In this document: in pieces, positions 35,500 to 47,061 of the stretch | Position numbering within the stretch: position 1 is the stretch's first letter | Layout: the number at the start of each line of letters is the position of its first letter | Source: Sphingobium sp. BYY-5 | GTDB taxonomy: Bacteria; Pseudomonadota; Alphaproteobacteria; Sphingomonadales; Sphingomonadaceae | Reading direction: 5' to 3' | Assembly (NCBI RefSeq): GCF_022758885.1 | Contig: NZ_JALEBH010000002.1 | Coordinates: 310,001 to 374,000 of the forward strand | DNA: 64,000 bases | Made by a program: the position numbers and the translations under genes | Notes under the pieces: model-generated | Told to the model about the DNA's origin: nothing | Database searches by the model: none | What the model saw: the letters and a program-made list of their open reading frames with translations, nothing else

Positions 35500-38171
35500 A
35501 GCTTCAGGCGAACGCCGCCATAGACCCTGCGGCCGAAGGTTTCGATGATGGTGCGACGGTACACGCTGTTCGCATTCTCCTTGCGCGTGGCATCAAGCAG
35601 GTTCACGCCTTCGAGGAAAAAGGCCACGCCCGGCATCAGCGTGATATTGAGCGAGGCGTCCAACTGGCCATAGGCTTCGCCAAACTCAGGATTGTTGCCG
35701 CGACCCTGCGCCACGATCAGATATTTGGACCGCCAATTATAGGCGCCGCGCAGGCTGACGACATCATCCTCATAATAGGCCGAGATATTGTAGGCGTTAC
35801 GCGACAGACCCTGGAAGGGCAGGGATTCGCCTGTGAACACATCCTTCCCTTCATAGCCGCTATCCTTCGAATAGGTGTAGTTGGCGATAATGCCCATCTG
35901 CTTGAGGACCGGCACACTGATAAAGTCGAACGCCAGTTGCGCGCCCGCCTCGACACCGTTGATCGTCACCTTCTGCGAGCCGTTGGTGGGTACGGTGATA
36001 TTATAAACCGTTTGATCGGGGGCAACATAGCGTTCGGTCGTATTCTGGATGAACGAGCTGATTTCCTTGCGGAAATAGGTCACAGACGCAAAGCTGGTCT
36101 TGTTGATATAATATTCCAGCCCCGCATCATATTGACGGGCGCGGAAAGGCTGGAGCGACGGATTGCCGCGCGATCCGGACAGGCCCACGACATCCAGTGT
36201 GAAGCGCGGCGCCAGTTGCTGCGGCAGCGGACGGGCCATCACTTCGGTTGCCGTGGCGCGTGCCATCAGCTTGTTGGGGATCAGTTCCGCCTTCAGGTTG
36301 ATCGACGGCAGGAATTCGGTGTTGTCGCTATCGTAGGAAACCGGCGAGATGACCCCGCCAGCGCTCAGATAGCCCGACGTGTTCACCTTGGTATTGACCA
36401 CGCGCGCGCCGATGACACCGCTGACGGGAACCGGGCCGACATCAACAGCGAAGGCAGCCTGCGCATAGCCGGCGATGTTGCGCTCACCCACGCGCCAGGT
36501 GTCGGTGAACACTTGTGCGTCGAAGGGATCGGGCACGCCCACAGCATCGGCAACGCCCTGCGTCATGTTGAGCCAGCCATTATAATCGCCGGTAAAACCC
36601 AGATCGCCCGTATTGAAGAAGGGCGAGGTGCCCAGCGCCGCATTGGTGCCAACGATGCTGTCGATCCGCGCCTGAACCGCCGGATCACTGAAGCCGTTAA
36701 GCACGGTCGACCTATTGTAGAAGCGACTTTTCACCACCAGGTCGCGATACTGGCCGCCAATCTTGTATGATGTGAACGGACCGCCATCAGGTTTATATTC
36801 CGCGTCCAGCTTACCCATCTTCTCGGTCTGGTCGTCATAGCGCGGACGGCGCAGCACGGTGAGCTGGTTGATGCCGGCCGTGGTGGTGGGATTATTGGGC
36901 AGGATGATCTGCGGTGCATTCTGGCCGTTACGATAATCAACAATCAGGCTGTCCATGCCGGTGACAGCCGCCGTGGCGTTAATCTCGTTATTATAGGCCT
37001 TCGCCTTGGACAGCGAGATTTTTGGGGTCAGCGTCAGTTTGCCGGTGGTCCAATCAGCGCCCAGCGCGATATTATATGTGGTTCGCCGGATATCGCCCAA
37101 TATATTGCGATAGGATACGCCGAGTTGCTGGGTTTGTGGCTTCGACTCATTATTGGTCATAACCAGATATTGGACGGTATTGTCCGGACCAATGATCGTA
37201 TTGGCAGTGTCCACTATACCGCCACTGGTGCCGGTTTGCAGATATTGCGACGTTACCGATTGGTTCGACCGGGTCCAGTTGCTCTCTATATAAGCCTTGA
37301 AGTCGTCGCTGGGTCGCCATTCGAGGATGCCGTTCAGCGCATAACGACGGGTTTCGAGCCGGTTTATGACATAGCGCGGGATGTCGGGGAAGAAATCGCC
37401 CATGCCGTCATTGTTCAGGTCATAAACTGTTCCGCTTGCATCCTTGAGCTGCACCCAACCGGTGGTGCGTGCCTGATGGCTTTCGACATTACGGTTCTCG
37501 AACGTACCCGACACCAGAATACCCAGCGTGCCGTTGGCGAAAGTATCGCTCCCGATGACGGCGAGGCGCGGGTCCATATGGTCGCCGATGTCGGCATAGA
37601 TAGCCTGGGCGGAACCCGCCAGATAGGGCTTGCCCCCATTGTCGAACGGACGACGTGTGATGACGCGCACCGTGCCGCCCACGCCGCCTTCGGTCATGTC
37701 TGCGGTCGCGGACTTCACCACTTCCAGGCGGTTGACGAATTCAGAGGGTAGATCGCGAAAATCCACGTCGCGGCCGCCACCGACGGTGGTTGACAGCGCG
37801 GTGGTGCCGTTGATCTCAACGCGGTTCAGCGACGGATCAGCACCGCGAATGGTGACGCCCGACCCTTCACCGTCGGATCGCGTCAATTGCACACCGGTCA
37901 CGCGCTGAAGCGCTTCGCCGACATTCTTGTCCGGAAACTTGCCGATATCCTCCGCGGAAATCGCGTCCAGCACCTGCGGCGCATTGCGCTTGGCATTGAG
38001 CGCCCCTTGAAGGCTGCTGCGAATGCCCGTCACGACGATGTCCGCTGTGTCGGCATCTGCCTCTTGCGACCTCTGCGGCAGCGCGACGTCCTGCGCCAAT
38101 GCTGCGAGCGGCATCACAGCCACCAGCGCCGCATAAGAAATTGAGGCCAGTTTCACATGTCGCAACCGCAC
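35496..38171 (-). CDS. TonB-dependent receptor, carbohydrate type (TonB-Xanth-Caul family)
   Basis: This 891-aa receptor has a signal peptide ending PLAALAQ (about residue 27). The N-terminal plug is highly characteristic: VVTGIRSSLQGALNAKRNA, DAISAEDIGKFPDKNVGEAL, QRVTGVQLTR, then IRGADPSLNRVEING. This is the TIGR01782-type family that in Xanthomonas and Caulobacter imports plant polysaccharide fragments. The barrel ends RVYGGVRLKL. The start is GTG at 38171 with GGGAGG 7 bases upstream. As first gene of the operon ending in oligogalacturonide lyase, it probably imports pectic oligosaccharides. Confidence 0.93.
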   Translation of the reverse strand: MRLRHVKLASISYAALVAVMPLAALAQDVALPQRSQEADADTADIVVTGIRSSLQGALNAKRNAPQVLDAISAEDIGKFPDKNVGEALQRVTGVQLTRSDGEGSGVTIRGADPSLNRVEINGTTALSTTVGGGRDVDFRDLPSEFVNRLEVVKSATADMTEGGVGGTVRVITRRPFDNGGKPYLAGSAQAIYADIGDHMDPRLAVIGSDTFANGTLGILVSGTFENRNVESHQARTTGWVQLKDASGTVYDLNNDGMGDFFPDIPRYVINRLETRRYALNGILEWRPSDDFKAYIESNWTRSNQSVTSQYLQTGTSGGIVDTANTIIGPDNTVQYLVMTNNESKPQTQQLGVSYRNILGDIRRTTYNIALGADWTTGKLTLTPKISLSKAKAYNNEINATAAVTGMDSLIVDYRNGQNAPQIILPNNPTTTAGINQLTVLRRPRYDDQTEKMGKLDAEYKPDGGPFTSYKIGGQYRDLVVKSRFYNRSTVLNGFSDPAVQARIDSIVGTNAALGTSPFFNTGDLGFTGDYNGWLNMTQGVADAVGVPDPFDAQVFTDTWRVGERNIAGYAQAAFAVDVGPVPVSGVIGARVVNTKVNTSGYLSAGGVISPVSYDSDNTEFLPSINLKAELIPNKLMARATATEVMARPLPQQLAPRFTLDVVGLSGSRGNPSLQPFRARQYDAGLEYYINKTSFASVTYFRKEISSFIQNTTERYVAPDQTVYNITVPTNGSQKVTINGVEAGAQLAFDFISVPVLKQMGIIANYTYSKDSGYEGKDVFTGESLPFQGLSRNAYNISAYYEDDVVSLRGAYNWRSKYLIVAQGRGNNPEFGEAYGQLDASLNITLMPGVAFFLEGVNLLDATRKENANSVYRRTIIETFGRRVYGGVRLKL

Positions 38172-40750
<2,579 letters not shown>

Positions 40751-40757
40751 TATCGAT

Positions 40758-40798
40758 GATCGCCGCCGGGGCACCCATCCCGGCGGCGATCGCCTTTT
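40758..40798. terminator. Rho-independent terminator of katG
   Basis: A perfect 13-base stem (GATCGCCGCCGGG, 40758-40770; CCCGGCGGCGATC, 40779-40791) with an 8-base loop, followed by GCCTTTT. It lies between convergent katG and the beta-propeller amidohydrolase gene and can serve both; the T-run favours the plus strand. Confidence 0.85.
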
Positions 40799-43754
40799 AC
40801 ATGGCCACGTCGCCGATCAGCTCCCCGACATCGTGGCTGACACCGTTCGCCACCACCTTCCGCACCTTGAACGTATTGGCGATATTCTCGCGCGGATCGC
40901 CGTCCAGCAGGACGATGTCGGCGAGCTTGCCTGCCTCCAGCGTTCCCGCCTCCAGGTTCAGCGCCCTGGCCGAATTGACCGTCGCGGTCTGGAGCGCCTG
41001 GAAGGGCGTCAGGCCCGCATCGACATAGGAGGCGATCTCCGCATGGAGATTGGTGGCGATCATCGTGTCGGTGCCCGCCACGACCCATGTACCGGCGTCA
41101 TACATCTTCTTGAGGCTAATCAGCCCACCGGCCAGAAGCGGCCGGGTGAAGACCGCCATGGGATCATTGTTCCCGGTGACGGTTTCCTGCGCCCAACCGG
41201 GATAGAGTTTCACGCGCGGGTCGCTGCGATAGTCGGGATTCTTTTCCAGATAGCCGGTCAACGCGCCGAAATTGGTTGGGGTGAGCGTGCGGCCGCTGCG
41301 CCCGAATAGCTGGATCACATCCTCATAGGCCATGCCGCCCGGCCCCTGCTTGGGCGAATAGCCGCGCCGGCTGGTCGCGCCCATATGCTCGGTGCCGTCG
41401 ACGCCGGTATAGGCGGCGGGAAAGATTTCGTGGCCCGATACCGGTATGCCCATGGCGTGCGCCGCCTCCACGATCCGGCGCTGATAGAGGTCGGGCATAC
41501 GGACATAGCTTTTGACGATGTCATATTTGAGCGACCGCGCCCGATCCAGCTCCCGCTCCAGATGCGCCGGACTGGAAACGGCGATACCCATCTTGTAGTA
41601 GACGCGCTGCCATTCGAGCAGCGGCCCGCCGACATAGAGGCGCGGGCTGAGCCGCACACCCGCTTCGGCCGCCTCGCGATCCTCGACCGCGTCATAGACC
41701 TGGGTGCCGGGGTCGCGAACCGTGGTGATGCCATAGGCGAGCCAGGCTTTTTCCAGGTTAGACCCGAAATCCTTCTGAACGTGCGAGTGGAACTCGATCA
41801 GCCCCGGAATGGCGGTGAGGCCCGTCCCGTCCACGAACTTGCCGGTGCCGTGCAGCGCCGGATCATGATCGCGTATCGCGGTGATGCGGTTGCCGTCGAT
41901 GACGATGTCCTTGTCATGCTGAGTCGTGTCGGTGACGGAATCGACCAGATTGCTGACATGGATGATGGTGCGGCCGCTGGGCTTGGCGAGGCGATAGCTG
42001 AGATCGATCGGTACGTCGGAAACGACGCCGGTCTCGACATTGATCGTCTTCAGCCTGTCGTTCGACTGGTAGAGGATTGTGCCCGAATCCGCGGTCCAAG
42101 TCGGATAGAAGGCTGTGTCGACGGTATAGCTGCGCACTGGTCCCAGCGGCTTGGCATCCTTGTCCACTGGCCAGATTTTCAGCAGACCTTCATAGATGCC
42201 CGCCATCTTGGTGCCATCAGGCGACCAGGCCGGGCCGCTGCCGCTGCGCGTGTCGAGCGACATGTTCGGTTCGGGTAGCTGCCAGAAGGGTTCACCCTTG
42301 CCATCCGCCGGGATCACATAGACCTGGTTCGTCCCCTCACGGAAACTGTTGGAATATTTGTAGGACAGGCTGATCGCGACATATTTGCCGTCGGGCGACC
42401 AGCTTGGACTGCCGGGCTGGCCGAGTGAACCCTGGAGGCGCGTCACCTTGCCAGTGGCGACGTCGATCACGCAGACGCCCGCCACGCCCCAGCGGCCGTC
42501 CACATCGATGAAGGCGATACGTGTCCCGTCAGGGGACCAGGCCGCGCCCAGCGGCTGGGTATCCATATGGGTGAGTTGCCGGTCCTTGCCGGTCTTGAGA
42601 TCCTTGATCCAGAGTTGCGGCAGGCCGCCGACCCGGTCGGAGCTGAAGACAATGCTCTGCCCGTCGGGCGACCAGGAAGGGTCGGCGTCGAGGGCGGCGT
42701 CCTTCGTCAGGTTTTCGGGCGTACCGCCCCTGGATGAGACGACATAGAGGTCGCCCAGGGCAACGAAAGCGATACGGCTGCCATCGGGGGAGATATGCGG
42801 ATGGACGATGCCCAATGCCCTGCGCGGCTCGGTGGAATCCCAGTCGCGCTTGGCGCGGGTATAGACCGGATGCACCACCTCCAGCGTGGCGGCGAAATCG
42901 ACGGTCGAGAGGGCGTTGCCGCTGCGACGTCGGATATTGCCGTCTGAGACATAATAATAGCCACCCTTCCCCCAGGAGACGCGGAAGGGGAAGACATTCT
43001 CCTTGCCGCTCACCGGCGTGCCGTCGATTTCCAGATGGCTGCCAGCATCATCCGCCACGACATAGGCCAGTTCACCGGACGGGCCGAAGGAAGGGGCGTC
43101 AGCCTTGCCCTTTACCTCCTTGAGCAGGCTTTCCTGACCAGTGGCGAGTATGGTGGCGTAGATCGCGCTCTTCGTCATTCCCTCCGCCCCCGAATAGGCG
43201 ATGCGCGCGCCGTCGGGCGACCAACTGGGCAACCGGTCCTCACGCGGGTTGCTGCTGATCTGCTTCAACGCGCCGGTCCCGATGTCCAGCGTCCAGATGT
43301 CGTAATTGCCGCTGCGGTCAGAGGAGAAGGCGATCGTCTTGCCATCGGGCGAGAAGGTCGGGTCGCGATCGTCATAGGGGCCGTCGGTCAGCTTCTTCAT
43401 GTCGCTGCCGTCGGGTTTGATCGTCCAAAGATCATAGCCGCCATCGCGATAGGCAAAATAAATGAGCCGCGATCCGTCCGGCGACCAGACCGGCTGGCGC
43501 GCATCGTTGAAATAGTCGGTGATCCGCTTCGCCTTGCCACCTTTGGCCGGGATGATCCAGAGGCTGCCCTGCAAATCAACCGCAAGCCATTTGCCGTCGG
43601 GCGAGACCGACACGGCCATGGAGGTGCCTTCATGGACATCGAAAGCGACAGGCGTTTCCCCACCGGGCGGTGGCAGGTTGGCGGGTTGAGCCAGAGCCTG
43701 TCCGCCGCTGCCGAGCATCAAGGCGAGCGCAAGGCGCTTGAACGATGACATCAT
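40797..43754 (-). CDS. Secreted beta-propeller (PD40)/amidohydrolase fusion protein
   Basis: This 985-aa protein has a signal peptide (about residues 1-23, GGQALAQ). Residues 30-620 hold many PD40/TolB-type blades with repeated SPDG motifs (VSPDGKWLAVD, WSPDGSRLIY, FSPDGKTIAFSSDRSGNYDIW and so on). From about 640 an amidohydrolase domain follows, with HSH in LIEFHSHVQ (about 656), Lys in YDIVKSYVRMPD, His in VSGHEIFP and TEHMGATS, and Asp in VAGTDTM. The fold combination resembles Tricorn-like propellers gating an amidohydrolase and is frequent in sphingomonads and Bacteroidetes. Substrate is unknown, possibly peptides or cyclic amides. It lies 260 bases from the next upstream gene, so is probably transcribed alone. 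Confidence 0.87.
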   Translation of the reverse strand: MMSSFKRLALALMLGSGGQALAQPANLPPPGGETPVAFDVHEGTSMAVSVSPDGKWLAVDLQGSLWIIPAKGGKAKRITDYFNDARQPVWSPDGSRLIYFAYRDGGYDLWTIKPDGSDMKKLTDGPYDDRDPTFSPDGKTIAFSSDRSGNYDIWTLDIGTGALKQISSNPREDRLPSWSPDGARIAYSGAEGMTKSAIYATILATGQESLLKEVKGKADAPSFGPSGELAYVVADDAGSHLEIDGTPVSGKENVFPFRVSWGKGGYYYVSDGNIRRRSGNALSTVDFAATLEVVHPVYTRAKRDWDSTEPRRALGIVHPHISPDGSRIAFVALGDLYVVSSRGGTPENLTKDAALDADPSWSPDGQSIVFSSDRVGGLPQLWIKDLKTGKDRQLTHMDTQPLGAAWSPDGTRIAFIDVDGRWGVAGVCVIDVATGKVTRLQGSLGQPGSPSWSPDGKYVAISLSYKYSNSFREGTNQVYVIPADGKGEPFWQLPEPNMSLDTRSGSGPAWSPDGTKMAGIYEGLLKIWPVDKDAKPLGPVRSYTVDTAFYPTWTADSGTILYQSNDRLKTINVETGVVSDVPIDLSYRLAKPSGRTIIHVSNLVDSVTDTTQHDKDIVIDGNRITAIRDHDPALHGTGKFVDGTGLTAIPGLIEFHSHVQKDFGSNLEKAWLAYGITTVRDPGTQVYDAVEDREAAEAGVRLSPRLYVGGPLLEWQRVYYKMGIAVSSPAHLERELDRARSLKYDIVKSYVRMPDLYQRRIVEAAHAMGIPVSGHEIFPAAYTGVDGTEHMGATSRRGYSPKQGPGGMAYEDVIQLFGRSGRTLTPTNFGALTGYLEKNPDYRSDPRVKLYPGWAQETVTGNNDPMAVFTRPLLAGGLISLKKMYDAGTWVVAGTDTMIATNLHAEIASYVDAGLTPFQALQTATVNSARALNLEAGTLEAGKLADIVLLDGDPRENIANTFKVRKVVANGVSHDVGELIGDVAM

Positions 43755-43954
43755 GTCGGATGATCCCCTTTCCGTACCGGCTGCTGCATCGGCAGTTCGT
43801 AACCATTGGGAACGAAAGAGGGTATGAAATCCGCAAGTTGATTGATTGGGAAAGCGAAAGCGAACCGGGCGGAACCCTCTCCTCCCGTTTCAACGCATTC
43901 CCCTTAGCTTCGCATGTTTCCCGCTGATTTTGACATGATATTACGCCGCCGCGA

Positions 43955-44005
43955 TCCTATCGGAAAGCGGCAGCGTGGAGCATAGCAGGGCACGTCCCGA
44001 TAGGA
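43955..44005. terminator. Long-armed hairpin after the DUF4198 gene
   Basis: TCCTATCGG (43955-43963) and CCGATAGGA (43997-44005) can pair around a 33-base loop, 10 bases past the DUF4198 stop. The large loop and lack of a T-run make termination uncertain. Confidence 0.3.
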
Positions 44006-44014
44006 CAGCGCGGG

Positions 44015-44647
44015 TCAGTCGTTCGCGAAGCTGAGCGACGCCATGTGATAGATGGTCGCGACTTTCTGGCCGGCCAGGGTCAGGTCGCCCTTTTCCTCAT
44101 GCGTTGCCGACAGGATGTAGCGGCCTTTTTCCCTGAGCGGCAGCGCCACCTTGCCCTGCGCGTCGGTGGTGAAGGCCTTGGACCATTTGTCGGGCGTGAA
44201 GACGGTCAGCTTCGCGTTCGCCACCGGCTTGCCGTCGCGGACCAGGGTAAAGCTGTCGGCACCGGGCGCGGTCGGCACGATCTCCAGCGGCAACACCGCC
44301 TTCGCCTCGGTCCGCCCCGCGCGGGCATAATAGATGACGCCCTCCTTCTTGCCGTCCTCACCCCAGGGTTCGAACACGCTGTCATCGGTCACGCGCACAT
44401 CGCCTGCGGGCACGGCGACTTCGATATAGCCTGCCTTGCGAACCTGCGCAGCCTGCGAGGCCGGGACGAGGCGCGGCGCCTTGAGATGATCGAACTCAGG
44501 ATCGCCACCTTCGGGCAGCACTTCGCCCGGTTCGCCCAGATAGATGCGTGCCGGACCGGCGCCATCGCGCTCGACCCAGATTTCATGCGCCTGCGCCAGC
44601 GAAGGCAGGCAGGCGAGCGCCAGCAGCGCGGAAGTCCATTTCATCAT
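44015..44647 (-). CDS. DUF4198 domain periplasmic protein
   Basis: This 210-aa protein has a signal peptide ending SLAQAHEIWVE. The mature N-terminal His-Glu-Ile-Trp is the hallmark of DUF4198 proteins, whose processed His may bind metal. The C-terminal half is an Ig-like domain (GKPVANAKLTVFTPDKWSKAF, TDAQGKVALPLREKGRYIL). Members are commonly encoded beside TonB-dependent metal receptors and annotated as nickel/cobalt- or iron-uptake accessory proteins without firm biochemistry. It begins 15 bases after the siderophore-type TBDR, which supports a role in metal acquisition. Confidence 0.82.
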   Translation of the reverse strand: MMKWTSALLALACLPSLAQAHEIWVERDGAGPARIYLGEPGEVLPEGGDPEFDHLKAPRLVPASQAAQVRKAGYIEVAVPAGDVRVTDDSVFEPWGEDGKKEGVIYYARAGRTEAKAVLPLEIVPTAPGADSFTLVRDGKPVANAKLTVFTPDKWSKAFTTDAQGKVALPLREKGRYILSATHEEKGDLTLAGQKVATIYHMASLSFAND

Positions 44648-44662
44648 TATTCCTCTCCCTTG

Positions 44663-46738
44663 TCAGAAACGATAGCCGATGGTGCCCATCACGTTGCGCG
44701 GCGCGCCCATGAAACAGTCGCCGCGCGCCAGGCAGGACGCATAATATTTGTTGTTGAGAAGGTTGGTCGCGTTGAGCGCGAAACGCCAGCTCTGCCAATT
44801 GATCTCCGCCAGCGCGTCAACCGTGGTGCGCGACGGGGTGACGATCGACCAGAGGGCATTGGTCGATATGCTCTTGCCGCTATACACTACGCCGCCGCCG
44901 AGGCGAAGCTGGGCTTCGTCCGCGAGGCCAAAAGTCTTGGTCGACCAGATCGAGGCGGTATGACGCGGCATATAGTCGAGGCTGGTGTTCACCTCCGACT
45001 TGAGCTTGCTGTAGCCATAATTGGCCAGCAGTTCGAAATTGCCCGGCAGGGTATGGCTCGCCTCGATCTCGAAACCCTTGGTGGTCAACTCGCCCGACTG
45101 GGTCGTGGCGCTGCCAGCCAGATAGAGTACACGGTTACGTTCCTTGATGTGGAAGGCCGTGATCGTGACGAGCGTGCTGGGCGCAGGTTGCCACTTCACC
45201 CCTGTCTCGAACTGGGTGCCGGTCTGGGGCTTGTATGGATCGCCAATGCTGCCGTCGAGGTTTACGATGGAGCCGGCGACCGGCAGGAAGCTTTCGGTAT
45301 AGCTGAAAAAGGGCGAGAAGCCCGCGCCGATTTCCCCGATGATGCCAGCGCGGAATGTGATGGCGTGATCGGTGCTGCCGGCCGAGGAAGTTACGCGGTC
45401 GCGGCGGGCCCCCAGAACGACCGAAACCCGGTCGAAGAAACGGATCTGATCCTGAACATAAACGCCAAGCTGTTTCTGCGAATCAATGTTGAAGGGGCCA
45501 GTCGGCTTGTAGGCCGCCAGCGCATCACGATCGATGTCGTAGAGATCGACGATCTCGGCAGCGCCGTAGGTTTCCTGCTTGGCGACCTTGTTCCAGCTAT
45601 AGTCGAGGCCGACCAGCAATTTATGCTCGATATTCGCGCCGGTGTTGAAGGTAAACTGGAGATTATTGTCGGTCGAGAAGACGTTCATCCGCGCATTGGA
45701 GGCGCTGGAATAAAGGCCGATGGTACGGCCATCCGTACCATAGACGGAGAAGGGATCGATCGGATTGGTGTAGCTGTCGGCATAATGGGTGTTATATTCA
45801 AGGTCGCTGTCGATATAGCGGGCCTTGAGGCTCAATCGTACATTGTCCGAGAATTTATGGGTAATCGAACCGCCGCCCTGGAGTAAGCGGCCATTATAAC
45901 GATCCCAGCCTGGCTTACCGACGAAAGTATAGGGATCAAGCTTGCCGGCCGGATAGGCGGTGTTCGGGCGGAAGGTGCCGACGATCGGCAGGAACTGCGA
46001 GGTCGATCCGGTTTCGTCCTTCTGGTAAAGGCCAGTCAGCACCACGTCCGTATCGGGCGTAGGCTGCCAGCGGATCGACGGGGCGAACATCCTGCGGTCG
46101 TCGGGGACATGGTCGACATAGGTGTCGGCATCGCGAACGCGGGCAACGAGCCGGACAGCCAGATTATCCGCCAGCGCGACGTTGACGTCACCCATGGCTT
46201 CCTTGCGATCATAGCTGCCATAGACGAGGTTCAGTTCGCCGCCTGTCTTGAATTCCGGAGTCTTGGAGACGAGGTTGACCAGGCCGCCGATCGACCCCTG
46301 ACCGAAGAGCACCGATGCCGGGCCGCGCACGATTTCCACGCGAGAGAAATTATAGGGATCGGAGGTGATGCTGGCATAGTAACTGAAGATGTCGCGCATA
46401 CCGTCGCGGAACTGCAGCGCGTCGATACCACGCACGATGAAGCCATCCACGCGGGTGTCGCGGCCATAGGGATTGGCAAGAACGCCGGCGGCATATTTGA
46501 CCGTGTCGCTGATGCTGATCGCACCCTGCGAGATGAACTGATCCGATGTGATGACCTTGATCGGCTGCGGCAGTTCGATGAGCGGCGTTTCGGTCTTCGT
46601 GCCCGCATTGGCGGCGGTGACGATGATCTGGTCTTCGTCGCGCGGAGCGTCGGCAGCCGCAGCTTCCGCAGCCTGTACGGCTGGATGCCACAGCGCGATG
46701 AGTGCCGCTCCGCTCAGCGCCAAAACTCGGATATTCAT
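44663..46738 (-). CDS. TonB-dependent siderophore receptor
   Basis: This 691-aa receptor is of the ferric-siderophore subfamily. The signal peptide ends PAVQAAEAAA (about residue 25), with TonB-box region DQIIVTAANAG. The plug carries IELPQPIKVITSDQFISQG, GVLANPYGRDTRVDGFIVRG, RVEIVRGPASVLFGQGSIGG and LVNLVSKTP, diagnostic of TIGR01783-type receptors. The barrel ends NVMGTIGYRF. The start at 46738 (MNIRVLALSG) has AAAGGGGGA 7-8 bases upstream. The open frame runs 52 codons further but includes the operator region. It forms an operon with the DUF4198 gene. Iron control is suggested by two dyads just upstream. Confidence 0.93.
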   Translation of the reverse strand: MNIRVLALSGAALIALWHPAVQAAEAAAADAPRDEDQIIVTAANAGTKTETPLIELPQPIKVITSDQFISQGAISISDTVKYAAGVLANPYGRDTRVDGFIVRGIDALQFRDGMRDIFSYYASITSDPYNFSRVEIVRGPASVLFGQGSIGGLVNLVSKTPEFKTGGELNLVYGSYDRKEAMGDVNVALADNLAVRLVARVRDADTYVDHVPDDRRMFAPSIRWQPTPDTDVVLTGLYQKDETGSTSQFLPIVGTFRPNTAYPAGKLDPYTFVGKPGWDRYNGRLLQGGGSITHKFSDNVRLSLKARYIDSDLEYNTHYADSYTNPIDPFSVYGTDGRTIGLYSSASNARMNVFSTDNNLQFTFNTGANIEHKLLVGLDYSWNKVAKQETYGAAEIVDLYDIDRDALAAYKPTGPFNIDSQKQLGVYVQDQIRFFDRVSVVLGARRDRVTSSAGSTDHAITFRAGIIGEIGAGFSPFFSYTESFLPVAGSIVNLDGSIGDPYKPQTGTQFETGVKWQPAPSTLVTITAFHIKERNRVLYLAGSATTQSGELTTKGFEIEASHTLPGNFELLANYGYSKLKSEVNTSLDYMPRHTASIWSTKTFGLADEAQLRLGGGVVYSGKSISTNALWSIVTPSRTTVDALAEINWQSWRFALNATNLLNNKYYASCLARGDCFMGAPRNVMGTIGYRF

Positions 46739-46751
46739 GTCGTCCCCCTTT

Positions 46752-46798
46752 TGCGACTCGTTCGCGATCGCACCTAGCGATAATGCGACCAATTCGCA
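46752..46798. promoter_or_regulatory. Two tandem Fur-like dyads TGCGA-N5-TCGC(A/G)
   Basis: TGCGA-CCAAT-TCGCA (46784-46798) and TGCGA-CTCGT-TCGCG (46752-46766) lie 32 bases apart, about three helical turns, directly upstream of the siderophore receptor. They resemble the TGCGAAT-type Fur boxes described in alphaproteobacteria, from memory. The nearer one overlaps the ribosome-site region. Confidence 0.4.
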
Positions 46799-46877
46799 AA
46801 TTTGGGGAGCGTAACAGGCATGAGCGACGATCGGGACCATTGGCGAAGCGGATCGCGATCGCGATCGCCGGGAACAC

Positions 46878-47055
46878 CTAGCCCAGATCGACATTCATAG
46901 TTTTAGGCATTTCCCAAACCGTCATTCCGGACTTGATCCGGCATCCAGGGCCACAAAAGGCGTCGCCTGCGACTCTGGATGCCGGATCAAGTCCGGCATG
47001 ACGTTGAAAATGAGGCTGAGGCTTCTGCTTTAATCTGAATGTCGATCGGTCCTAG
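46878..47055. repeat. MITE-like nested inverted repeat, copy 2
   Basis: A 178-base relative of 11781-11981, with the same CTAG ends, the terminal GATCGACATTCA/TGAATGTCGATC repeats and the inner CGTCATTCCGGACTTGATCC...GATCAAGTCCGGCATGACG palindrome. It lacks the 23-base insert of copy 1; otherwise the two differ only by scattered substitutions and small changes. It lies between the siderophore receptor promoter and the 3' end of the M20 gene, 6 bases from that stop codon. Confidence 0.8.
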
Positions 47056-47061
47056 CCCTGA

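Noticed and set aside
46851..46868. GCGATC tandem string as a HIP1-like or origin-type repeat
   Set aside because: Only three adjacent units just outside the MITE copy; too short to support a function.
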